A stretch of DNA of 64,000 bases from Labilithrix sp. (lineage in GTDB: Bacteria > Myxococcota_A > Polyangia > Polyangiales > Polyangiaceae). Location of the stretch: the NCBI GenBank assembly GCA_019637155.1, contig JAHBWE010000023.1, positions 106,855 to 170,854 on the forward strand, in the 5' to 3' direction. Below are positions 11,989 through 19,874 of the stretch, one piece after another. The notes below the pieces were generated by a model. It made no database searches. It was not told the DNA's origin and worked only from the letters and a program-made list of their open reading frames with translations. Made by a program: the position numbers and the translations under genes. Position 1 is the first letter of the stretch. Each line of letters starts with the position of its first letter.

Positions 11989-14070
11989 GTGCTCGGGGCC
12001 TCACGACCGCTCTCCCTCTTCTTCGTCGCGCTCGTCGCCACGACGACGTCGTCGATCGCGGGGTCGAGCGCGAGCGCCTCGGCGGTGGGGGAGCCCGTCA
12101 CCTTCACCGTCCTCGTGTCCGGCGAGGAGACGAGCGGCGCGGTCGCGCTGCACGAGGGGACGACCACGCTCGTCGATCCGTGCACGCCGCGCGCGCCGGG
12201 GACGTGGACGTGCACGACGAGCTTCACGACGCCCGGACCGCACGAGCTCACCGCGGTCCATGGGACGTCGACGTCCGCCGTCTTCACGCACACGGTCGAG
12301 GAGGAGGCGGCCGGCGGGTCGATCGCGTTCGTCGCGCCCGCCGCGCCGAGCGCGACCCTCGGCGAGGCGGTCACGTTCACGGTGCGCGTGAGCGGCGGAG
12401 ATCCGCGGCCGAGCGGCACCGTCGCGTGGTCGCTCGTCTCGCAGCCCGCCGGCTCGCCGGAGGTGACGCTCCCCGCGCCGGCGCCCGCGCTCCCGGAGGC
12501 GGGGCCGAACGAGGTCTCGCTCACGGTCCCCCCCACCGAGCTCCGCGCCGGCGCGTACGTGCTCCGCGCGACGTACTCCGGCGACGCGAGCTACCCATCG
12601 ACGCCGTCGGCCACGTTCACGAAGACGATCCTGAGGGCGCCGAGCAGCTTCGTCGTCACGCGCTCGCCGGCCGGCGCGCTCCACTACGGCGACGCCGTGA
12701 CCTTCACCGCGACGTCCGGCGCGCACGCCTCCGGCGTCGTGCCCGCGGGCGGCACGGTCACGTTCACCGACGCGATCGACGGGGTCCTCGGCTCCGCCGC
12801 CGTCGACGCCGCCGGCGTCGCCGCCGTCACGCCGGCGCAGCGCCTCAGCGTCGGCGACGGGCACGTCGTGACCGCGACGTACGACGCGACGAACGATCCG
12901 AACCTCGGCCCCGGCGCCGCGGAGCTCGGGCCGTTCGCGGTCGCGCCCGCGGAGCTCGCGGTGACGCTGCTGCCCGCGAGCGTGAGCCCCTCGCGGCCCG
13001 GCCACGCGGTGACGTTCAGCGTCGCCGCGGTCCCGACCAAAGGCCACGGCCAGCCGAACGGCGTCGCGACGATCGTCGACACCTTCGACGGAACGGCGAC
13101 GACGCTCTGCGGCGGCGGCGGCGCGCCTGCGTGCACGCGCACCGTGACCGGCGCCGACGACGGCGCGCTGTACTCCGTCACGACGAGCGCGCTCGCGCTC
13201 GGCACGCACGCGATCAGCGCGACGTACGACGTCGCGAACGATCCGCGCTTCGCGTTCGCCGGCGCCGTCGCCGAGAGCCCGCGCACGCACGCGGTCGATC
13301 CGACCGTGCCGTCGATCGTGATCACCTCGTCGGTGAACCCATCCGTCATCCGGCAGAGCGTCACGTTCCGCGCGATCGTGTCGGTCACGAGCGGGCCGCT
13401 CGCGACCGGCGACGTCACGTTCCAGGACGGCACCACCGTCCTCGGCGCCGCGCCGCTGACGCCGGAGTCCGCCGCGTCGTCGGCGAGCTTCAGCACGACC
13501 GCGCTCGGCGCAGGACAGCACGGCATCACCGCGCGCTTCGGCGGCGCGACCGCGACGATCGCTCATCTCGTCGTGAAGGCCTCCACGAAGACGGACCTCG
13601 TCGCGGCGCCGGACCCCGCGCCGCTCGGCGAGCCCGTCGTCCTGACCGCGCGCGTGACGTCGGGCCTCGCGGAGGCGATCGGCGGGACGGTGACGTTCAA
13701 GGACGGCGCCGTCATGATCGCGACCACGAACGTCGGCGCGGACGGCGTCGCGAGCTACGTCGCGCCGAGCCTCGCCGCCGGCGAGCACGCGCTCACGGCC
13801 GAGTACGGCGGCGACGCGGTCTTCGCGTCGAGCGCGGGCGCGCTCGCGCTCACCGTCGGAGCGACCGCGCCGCCGCCGCCGACCGTCACGCCGCCGGAGG
13901 AGCCGGTCGTCCCGAGCGACGCCGGTCCCGCGAGCGCGCCGTCGACGTCGAGCGGTGGCTGCTCCGCGGCGCCGGGGCGCGCGGGCGCGGGTCCGTCGGC
14001 GCTCGCTGCCGCCGTCGCGATCGCCGTCGCCCGCCGCCGGCGAAGGCGCGGTGCTAACCTGCGCGCGTGA
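11989..14070 (+). CDS. Secreted Ig-like repeat protein with MYXO-CTERM-like anchor
   Basis: The 693-residue product starts at GTG 11989 with a signal peptide (PLSLFFVALVATTTSSIAG). About six Ig-like beta-sandwich repeats of the Big_3_5 type follow, each with 'G..VTFT......G.V.F.DG...LG...' and 'A.Y.GD..F..S'. The tail has a Pro-rich linker, then GGCS, a hydrophobic stretch (PSALAAAVAIAVA) and RRRRRR. That is the Cys-membrane-Arg layout of the myxobacterial MYXO-CTERM sorting signal, so the protein is probably processed at the Cys and displayed on the surface. Its stop overlaps the ligase start by 4 nt. The ligand of the repeats is unknown. Confidence 0.85.
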   Translation: MLGASRPLSLFFVALVATTTSSIAGSSASASAVGEPVTFTVLVSGEETSGAVALHEGTTTLVDPCTPRAPGTWTCTTSFTTPGPHELTAVHGTSTSAVFTHTVEEEAAGGSIAFVAPAAPSATLGEAVTFTVRVSGGDPRPSGTVAWSLVSQPAGSPEVTLPAPAPALPEAGPNEVSLTVPPTELRAGAYVLRATYSGDASYPSTPSATFTKTILRAPSSFVVTRSPAGALHYGDAVTFTATSGAHASGVVPAGGTVTFTDAIDGVLGSAAVDAAGVAAVTPAQRLSVGDGHVVTATYDATNDPNLGPGAAELGPFAVAPAELAVTLLPASVSPSRPGHAVTFSVAAVPTKGHGQPNGVATIVDTFDGTATTLCGGGGAPACTRTVTGADDGALYSVTTSALALGTHAISATYDVANDPRFAFAGAVAESPRTHAVDPTVPSIVITSSVNPSVIRQSVTFRAIVSVTSGPLATGDVTFQDGTTVLGAAPLTPESAASSASFSTTALGAGQHGITARFGGATATIAHLVVKASTKTDLVAAPDPAPLGEPVVLTARVTSGLAEAIGGTVTFKDGAVMIATTNVGADGVASYVAPSLAAGEHALTAEYGGDAVFASSAGALALTVGATAPPPPTVTPPEEPVVPSDAGPASAPSTSSGGCSAAPGRAGAGPSALAAAVAIAVARRRRRRGANLRA

Positions 14071-15152
14071 CGCTTCCTTTCAAGCCTCCGGTCCCGCCGA
14101 TGCTGGCGAAGCTGGAGAACGAGATCCCGGAAGGGGACGAGTGGCTCTACGAGCCGAAGTGGGACGGGTTCCGCGCGATCGTCTTCAAGGACGGCGACAC
14201 GGTCCAGACGCAGAGCCGTGACCTGAAGCCGCTCGATCGCTATTTCCCCGAGCTGGCGAAGCCGTTCGCGGAGCAGCTGCCGGAGCGCTGCGTGCTCGAC
14301 GGCGAGATCGTCATCGCGACGGACGACCACCTCGACTTCGACGCGCTCCTCCTCCGCATCCACCCCGCCGCGTCGCGCGTCGCGATGCTCGCGGAAGAGA
14401 AGCCGGCGTCGTTCGTCGCGTGGGACCTCCTCGCGCTCGGCGACGAGGACCTCCGTGCGCTCCCGCAGCTCGAGCGCCGCGAGCGCCTCGAGGAGGTGCT
14501 CGCGCACGTGAAGGCGCCGCTCCACGTGACGCCCGCGACGCGCGACAAGGCGATCGCGCAGGACTGGTTCTCGCGCTTCGAAGGCGCGGGCCTCGACGGC
14601 GTGATGGCGAAGCCGGTCGGCGCGCCGTACCAGCCGAACAAGCGCGCGATGGTGAAGGTGAAGCACGCGCGCACCGCCGACTGCGTCGTCGCAGGCTTCC
14701 GCTGGTACAAGGAAGGGAAGGGCACACTCGTCGGCTCGCTCCTCCTCGGCCTCTACGACGGCGAGGGCGTGCTCCATCACGTCGGCATCTGCGGCTCCTT
14801 CACCCGCGCCCGCCGCGCCGAGCTCGCGCAGGAGCTCGCGCCGCTCCGCGAGGGCGCGCGCGAGGGCCACCCGTGGCAGAAGTGGGCCGAGTGGCAGGAC
14901 TCCCACCACGAGGGCGGGCAGCGCCGCCCGGGCGCGACGAGCCGCTGGAACCGCGGCAAAGACCTCTCCTGGGAGCCGCTCCGCATCGAGCGCGTCGCGG
15001 AGGTGGGCTACGATCACTTGCAAGGTACACGCTTCCGCCACGCGACCCACTTCAAGCGCTGGCGCCCCGACAAGCCGACCGCCGAGTGCCGCTACGACCA
15101 GCTCGACGCGACGCCGGCGATCGAGATCCGGAAGATCTTCGGCCGCGACTGA
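14067..15152 (+). CDS. ATP-dependent DNA ligase (LigC/LigD ligase-domain type)
   Basis: The 361-residue enzyme has the nucleotidyltransferase Lys motif KWDGFRAI (near residue 29) followed by QSRDLKPLDRYFPEL. Also present are VLDGEIVI (motif III-like), FVAWDLL, GLDGVMAKP (motif IV) and RAMVKVKHARTADCVV (motif V), then an OB-fold C-terminus. It seals 3'-OH/5'-phosphate nicks with ATP. Ligases of this size are the stand-alone relatives of the LigD ligase domain. GTG 14067 overlaps the upstream TGA (GTGA), so translation is coupled. The LigD-type polymerase domain lies just downstream on the opposite strand. No Ku gene is visible in the window. Confidence 0.93.
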   Translation: MTLPFKPPVPPMLAKLENEIPEGDEWLYEPKWDGFRAIVFKDGDTVQTQSRDLKPLDRYFPELAKPFAEQLPERCVLDGEIVIATDDHLDFDALLLRIHPAASRVAMLAEEKPASFVAWDLLALGDEDLRALPQLERRERLEEVLAHVKAPLHVTPATRDKAIAQDWFSRFEGAGLDGVMAKPVGAPYQPNKRAMVKVKHARTADCVVAGFRWYKEGKGTLVGSLLLGLYDGEGVLHHVGICGSFTRARRAELAQELAPLREGAREGHPWQKWAEWQDSHHEGGQRRPGATSRWNRGKDLSWEPLRIERVAEVGYDHLQGTRFRHATHFKRWRPDKPTAECRYDQLDATPAIEIRKIFGRD

Positions 15153-15189
15153 CCCAGGCCGCGTCGCGCAGGAGGAGCGCCTCCTCGAT

Positions 15190-15657
15190 TCAGTCGCGCG
15201 GGACCGCTCGGCGCGCGTGCTCCGCGAGGAGCGCGCCGGCGAGCTCGAAGAGCGCGATCGCCGCTGAATATGCGTCGGGCGGGGCCTTCGCTGCGAGCTC
15301 CGGCGCGCTCGCGACGAGCTTCGCCACCTGATCGCTTCGCATCTCGTTCGTCCAGAGGCTCTTCGTGCCGCTCGTCTGGCCGACCGTCCACGTGAGCCGC
15401 GCCTGGTGGTTCGTCGTGGAGCGGCTTCCGTTCGGGACCTCCGGCCGGAGCGCCGCTTCGACGACGCGCGCGACGATCGCGCGCGCCTCGGCCGACGAAC
15501 GCGGGAGCTCGTGCCCGCCGGCGGAGATCGATGCCTCCTCGTTCGACCAGCGCACGACGATGGTGCGCGCCGCGCCGCTGAAGCAGGCGCCGACCTCGAC
15601 TTCGAGGCGGAGCTCGCCCGCGGGCGCGGTGGGGAGATCCTCTAGCCGTGCTGCCAT
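15190..15657 (-). CDS. Hypothetical protein coupled to the LigD-type polymerase gene
   Basis: A 155-residue product (MAARLEDLPTAPAG...) whose start ATG 15657 lies inside the end of the polymerase-domain gene (16-bp overlap), which argues for coupled translation. It has a strand-rich first half (LRLEVEVGACF, RTIVVRW, ISAGGHELP) and a helical C-terminal half. No domain is recognised. The reading frame has normal composition and a soluble protein pattern, unlike the overlapping frames. It runs convergent with the DNA ligase. Confidence 0.6.
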   Translation of the reverse strand: MAARLEDLPTAPAGELRLEVEVGACFSGAARTIVVRWSNEEASISAGGHELPRSSAEARAIVARVVEAALRPEVPNGSRSTTNHQARLTWTVGQTSGTKSLWTNEMRSDQVAKLVASAPELAAKAPPDAYSAAIALFELAGALLAEHARRAVPRD

Positions 15658-16940
15658 TCCTGGATCGGATCGTAGTCCGGATCGGGCGCTTCTTCCGCGG
15701 GGCGGAGCTCCTCGGGGACGTTCTTCAGGTTCACGCGGACGCGGTACCACGCCGACGAGCGGCCGCGCATCGCGTCGACGAGGTACGCCTCGGGCGGGAG
15801 GTACTCGAGGATGGCGGCGTGCTTCGCCTTCCAGCGCTCGAGGCCCGCGAGGCCCTCCGGCTTGTGCTTCGCCTTCGCGATCGTGATGACGGGCAGCTTC
15901 GGACGCGGCGGCGGCTTCGCGCCCTTCGCGCCCTTCGCTCCTTTCGCGCGGGAGGGCGCGACGCGCGGCGCTTCGCCCGGCGCCTTGCCGAAGTGCGGCG
16001 GCCACGGCGCGTCGCCCTGGCCCTCGGTCTCGAAGCGCTCCGCGAGCTGCAAGAGCGGCTCGATCGAGTAGCTCCGCGCGTCGATCGCCGCGTGCGCGTC
16101 GCCGCGCTCGGCGAAGATCGCGGGCACCGTGCGGAGCGTGAACGACGCGGGATCGGCCGTCTTCAGGTCCTCCCACGAGAGCGGCATCGACACGCGCGCG
16201 TCCTGCGTCGGCCGCACCGAGTACGCGTTCGAGGTCGTGCGATCGCGCGCGTTCTGGTTGTAGTCGATGAAGACGCCGTGCCGCTCCTCCTTCCACCACT
16301 TGCTCGTCGCGATCTTCGGCGCGCGCCGCTCGATCTCGCGCGCGAGGCCGATCGCGGCGCGGCGCACGACCTCGAACGGCCACCGCTGCTCGATGCGCAC
16401 CCAGACGTGCACGCCGCGCGAGCCGCTCGTCTTCGGCCAGCCGACGAGGCCGACGTCGGCGAGGACCTCGCGCGCCACCATCGCCACGTCGATGATCTGG
16501 CTCCACGGCACCCCCGGCACCGGGTCGAGATCGACCCGCAGCTCGTCGGGGTGGTCCATGTCCTCCGCGCGGACGGGGTGCGCGTTGAGGTCGATGCAGC
16601 CGAGGTTGATGACCCACGCGAGCTGGGCGACGTCGCGGACGACGAGCTCGTCGGCGTGACGGCCGGACGGGAACGTGAACGTCGCGACTTCCGTCCAATC
16701 CGGACGTTTCGGGGGAGCCCGCTTCTGGAAGAACGGCTCCTGATCGACGCCGTTCGGGAAGCGCTTCAGCAACATCGGGCGGCCGTAGACGCCGCGCACG
16801 GCGCCCTCCGCCACCGCGACGTAGTACTGCACGAGGTCGAGCTTCGTGATCCCGAGCTTCGGCCAGAAGAGCTTCGTCGGGTTCGTGATCGTGACCTCGC
16901 GCCCCGCGAGCTCGAGGACGGCGGGCTTCGGCGCCGCCAC
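15642..16940 (-). CDS. Stand-alone LigD-type polymerase (PolDom/AEP primase-polymerase)
   Basis: A 432-residue protein; residues ~10-300 match the polymerase domain of bacterial LigD. Visible motifs are LTKLDLVQYY-type opening (KLDLVQYYVAVA), RPMLLKRFPNG, the catalytic pair in DLDPVPG, KTSGSRGVHVWVRI and the later SMPLSWEDL. It fills or extends ends with rNTPs or dNTPs during non-homologous end joining. The C-terminal ~110 residues carry a GAK-repeat basic linker and an unknown module. GTG 16940 shares its first base with the TAG of the upstream GH15 gene (TAGTG), so translation is coupled. Together with the ligase at 14067 it would reconstitute a split LigD. Confidence 0.9.
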   Translation of the reverse strand: MAAPKPAVLELAGREVTITNPTKLFWPKLGITKLDLVQYYVAVAEGAVRGVYGRPMLLKRFPNGVDQEPFFQKRAPPKRPDWTEVATFTFPSGRHADELVVRDVAQLAWVINLGCIDLNAHPVRAEDMDHPDELRVDLDPVPGVPWSQIIDVAMVAREVLADVGLVGWPKTSGSRGVHVWVRIEQRWPFEVVRRAAIGLAREIERRAPKIATSKWWKEERHGVFIDYNQNARDRTTSNAYSVRPTQDARVSMPLSWEDLKTADPASFTLRTVPAIFAERGDAHAAIDARSYSIEPLLQLAERFETEGQGDAPWPPHFGKAPGEAPRVAPSRAKGAKGAKGAKPPPRPKLPVITIAKAKHKPEGLAGLERWKAKHAAILEYLPPEAYLVDAMRGRSSAWYRVRVNLKNVPEELRPAEEAPDPDYDPIQEWQHG

Positions 16941-18706
16941 TACAACGCCGCGAGGTTGACGGCGGAGTGCACGAGCGCGACGTGCGACAGCGCCTGGGGG
17001 AAGTTGCCGAGCATGCGCTTCGCGGCAGGGTCGTACTCCTCGGCGAGGAGGCCCACGTCGTTGACGAGCGCCATCAGGCGATCGAAGTGCGCGCGCGCCT
17101 CCTCGTGACGGCCGAGGAGCGTGAGCACGTCGACGTACCAGAACGAGCACGCGAGGAACGCGCCCTCGCCCGGCGGCAGGCCGTCGACGCCGGGACGCGT
17201 GACGTAGCGCGCGACGAAGCCGCCGGAGAGGAGCCGCCGCTCGACGTCGAGGACGGTGCGGATGATGCGCGGATCGGTCGGCGGCAGGAAGCCGACGATC
17301 GGCAAGAAGAGGAGGCTCGCGTCGGGATCATTCGCGCCGTAGTACTGCGCGAAGCCTCCCGTCTGCGGGTTATAGCCTTGCGCGCAGACCTCGGCGTGGA
17401 TCTCGTCGCGGACGGCGCGCCACCGATCGAGCGGTCCCTCGAAGCCCCAGCGCTCGATCGACTTCACCGCGCGGTCGAAGGCGACCCAGCACATGACCTT
17501 CGAGTGCACGAAGTGGCGCTTCGGTCCGCGCACCTCCCAGATGCCGTGATCGGGCTCGCGCCAGGCCTTCTCGAGGTGGAGGAGGAGCTGCCGCTCGAGC
17601 GCCCAGCCCGCTTCGTTCGGCGTCGCGGCGAGGCCGCCGAGGCGCGCCTCGTAGAGGGTGGCCGCGACCTCGCCGTAGACGTCGAGCTGCGTCTGCTCGC
17701 TCGCGAGGTTGCCGACCCGCACCGGCGCGCTCCCTTCGTAGCCGGAGAGCCACGGCAGCTCGACCTCGGTGAGCCGCCGCTCGCCCGCGATGCCGTAGAG
17801 GATCTGCAGTTGATCGGGCGCGCCCGCCGCCGCGCGGAGGAGCCAGTCGCGCCACGCGCGCGCCTCCTCGAGGTAACCGGCGCGCAGGAGCGCGTAGAGC
17901 GTGAACGTCGCGTCGCGCAGCCAGCAGAAGCGGTAGTCCCAGTTGCGGACGCCGCCGATGAGCTCCGGGAGCGAGCTCGTCGCCGCCGCGACGATGCCGC
18001 CGGTCGGCGCGAACGTGAGCGCCTTCAGCGTGATGAGCGATCGCTTCACGATCGCGGCATGCGGACCGTCGAGCGCGCAGCGGCTGCTCCACTCCTGCCA
18101 GATCGCGTCGCAGCGCGCGAGCGCGGCCTCGGGATCGAGCGTGGGGATCGGGTGCGACGCGTACGACGGGCTCCAGCGCAGCACGAAATGCGCGCGCTCG
18201 CCGGGGCGCACGACGAAGTCGGCGACGGTGCGGAGGTTCTCGCCGTGCATCGGCACGCTGGCCCACACCCGCACGAGGTCGGGGCCGGCGACGGCCTCGA
18301 CCGCGCCGTCCTTGCGCGTGACCCACGGCACCGTCTTGCCGTAGTTGAAGCGCAGCGCGAGCTCCGAGCACATCGGGACCTCGCCTTCGATCCCGCTGAC
18401 GATGCGGACGAGCCCCGGGCCGTCGCCGCCGACGGGCATGAAGTCGGTGAGGAGGATCCGCCCCTCCGCGCAGGTGAGCTCCGTCTCGATCGTGAGCGTG
18501 CCGTCGCGGTACGAACGACGCGCCGCGGTCGTCGGCGTCGCCGGCGCGATCTTCCAGAAGCCGTTGTCCTCGCTCCCGAGGAGCGCGGCGAAGCAGGCCT
18601 CCGAGTCGAAGCGCGGGATGCAGGCCCAGTCGATCGATCCGTCGATGCCGACGAGGGCGGCCCCTCGGCAATCGCCGAGGAGGGCGTATTCCTCGATCCG
18701 TCGCAT
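16940..18706 (-). CDS. Glycoside hydrolase family 15 protein (glucoamylase/trehalase-like)
   Basis: A 588-residue cytoplasmic protein of usual GH15 length. The N-terminal sandwich domain opens with EEYALLGDCRGAALVGIDGS and WACIPRFDS, standard for this clade. The (alpha/alpha)6 domain shows NWDYRFCWLRDATFTLYAL and, near the C-terminus, GEGAFLACSFWYVDVL, which carries the catalytic Glu region. The family hydrolyses alpha-glucosidic bonds; members of this clade include trehalases, so trehalose is one likely substrate. It lies between the SUMF1-fold lipoprotein (20 nt upstream) and the LigD-type polymerase in one transcription unit, with no functional link apparent. Confidence 0.93.
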   Translation of the reverse strand: MRRIEEYALLGDCRGAALVGIDGSIDWACIPRFDSEACFAALLGSEDNGFWKIAPATPTTAARRSYRDGTLTIETELTCAEGRILLTDFMPVGGDGPGLVRIVSGIEGEVPMCSELALRFNYGKTVPWVTRKDGAVEAVAGPDLVRVWASVPMHGENLRTVADFVVRPGERAHFVLRWSPSYASHPIPTLDPEAALARCDAIWQEWSSRCALDGPHAAIVKRSLITLKALTFAPTGGIVAAATSSLPELIGGVRNWDYRFCWLRDATFTLYALLRAGYLEEARAWRDWLLRAAAGAPDQLQILYGIAGERRLTEVELPWLSGYEGSAPVRVGNLASEQTQLDVYGEVAATLYEARLGGLAATPNEAGWALERQLLLHLEKAWREPDHGIWEVRGPKRHFVHSKVMCWVAFDRAVKSIERWGFEGPLDRWRAVRDEIHAEVCAQGYNPQTGGFAQYYGANDPDASLLFLPIVGFLPPTDPRIIRTVLDVERRLLSGGFVARYVTRPGVDGLPPGEGAFLACSFWYVDVLTLLGRHEEARAHFDRLMALVNDVGLLAEEYDPAAKRMLGNFPQALSHVALVHSAVNLAAL

Positions 18707-18726
18707 GTGCGGTAGAGCCTAGCGCG

Positions 18727-19845
18727 CTACCTCGCGTCCGCGCAGCAACGGAAGCCGGTCGAATAGTCGTGGTAGTCGTGCGCGTGCGCCTTCGTGCGGT
18801 ACTTGCAGCCATCGCCGTTGATGCTCGTGTCGAGGTAGTAGCCGCCCGCGAACGTGCCGTGCGCCGCCGAGGCCGGCGTGCGCACCCACTCGTGGAGGTT
18901 GCCCATCATGTCGAGCGCGCCGTACGTGTTCGTGCAGTCCTCGTGCGCGCCCGTCTTCGCGAGCGCGCCGTCGACCTGCCCGAGGCGAGGATCGTTGAGC
19001 TGATGCCAGACGCTCGCCTCGACCGACGACGGCCGCGTGCTCGCCTTCGCCGCCGCCGGCGGCTTGCCTTTGGTCTTCGGCTTCGGCTTCGGTTTCGTCG
19101 TCGCCTTCTTCGTCGTCGGCTTCGACTTCGACGTGGCCTTCTTCGCGATCGTCGCGGTCGGCTTGCCCTTCGTCTTCTTGTCCGCCTTCGCGCCCTTCTT
19201 GGCCGGCGCCGCCGCGACGCGCGCCGGATGCGGTTGCGGCGGCGCGCTCGCGAGCGCCTTCAGCCCGAACACCGCGCCGACCGCGCTGCGGCCGCTGTCG
19301 TGGCAGGCGGTCGGCCGGCGCGCGTCGCCGTACGGGAACGTCGTCTTGTCCGGGCCCACGCACGCGGTCATCCACTCGACCTCGGTGCAGAGCCGCTTGT
19401 GCGACGCGGCGCACGCGTCCTCCGCTTGGACCTCGCTGATGTAGCCCTGCGGGTACACGTCGGGCACGCTCACCGCGCGCACGGTGTGGCCGTCGACCGG
19501 GAGCCAGTGCGGGTACGGCTTCTCGTTGCCGTCGGCGTCGACCTCGACGAGCGACGCCTCCCAGCGATCGACGCACACGCGCACGTCGTCGCTCTCGACG
19601 AGGACCATCTCGGCGGGGCAGGGGCCTTCGTCGTCGGTCCCGAGCGCGATCTCGCCGGAGGTCCCCGCGTCGTCGGCCTCGTCGTCGCCCTCGTCGTCGC
19701 CGTCGCCGCCGTCCGGCTCTTCGCCCGCGTCGATGTCCGCCGGCGCGGCGTTCGCGGCGACGGTGGCGGGCGCGCGGGCGGTGCTCGCGCACGCGATGAA
19801 GACCGCGGCCGCGAGGGCGACCGTCGTTCGCACCTGCCAAGACAT
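18727..19845 (-). CDS. SUMF1/FGE-fold lipoprotein with Lys/Ala/Thr-rich insertion
   Basis: A 372-residue lipoprotein: hydrophobic signal, lipobox FIAC (Cys ~19), then an Asp/Glu/Gly-rich linker. Residues ~75-195 and ~290-372 together form the formylglycine-generating-enzyme (SUMF1) fold: MVLV...CVDRWEAS, CTEVEWMTAC, and at the end GALDMMGNLHEWV and STGFRCCA. Between the halves sits a ~75-residue low-complexity insertion full of Lys, Ala, Thr and Pro. As a lipoprotein it is unlikely to be a true sulfatase activator; many myxobacterial SUMF1 proteins are non-catalytic or ligand-binding. It heads the GH15/polymerase operon, and its start lies only 29 bp from the divergent GTG at 19875. Confidence 0.82.
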   Translation of the reverse strand: MSWQVRTTVALAAAVFIACASTARAPATVAANAAPADIDAGEEPDGGDGDDEGDDEADDAGTSGEIALGTDDEGPCPAEMVLVESDDVRVCVDRWEASLVEVDADGNEKPYPHWLPVDGHTVRAVSVPDVYPQGYISEVQAEDACAASHKRLCTEVEWMTACVGPDKTTFPYGDARRPTACHDSGRSAVGAVFGLKALASAPPQPHPARVAAAPAKKGAKADKKTKGKPTATIAKKATSKSKPTTKKATTKPKPKPKTKGKPPAAAKASTRPSSVEASVWHQLNDPRLGQVDGALAKTGAHEDCTNTYGALDMMGNLHEWVRTPASAAHGTFAGGYYLDTSINGDGCKYRTKAHAHDYHDYSTGFRCCADAR

Positions 19846-19874
19846 CGGCTCGTCTCTTAGCGTAAGGTGCTCGC

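Noticed and set aside
11601..14057. Arg-rich open frame overlapping the Ig-repeat gene
   Set aside because: No signal peptide or domain; it mirrors codon bias of the real frame, which has a signal peptide, repeats and an anchor.
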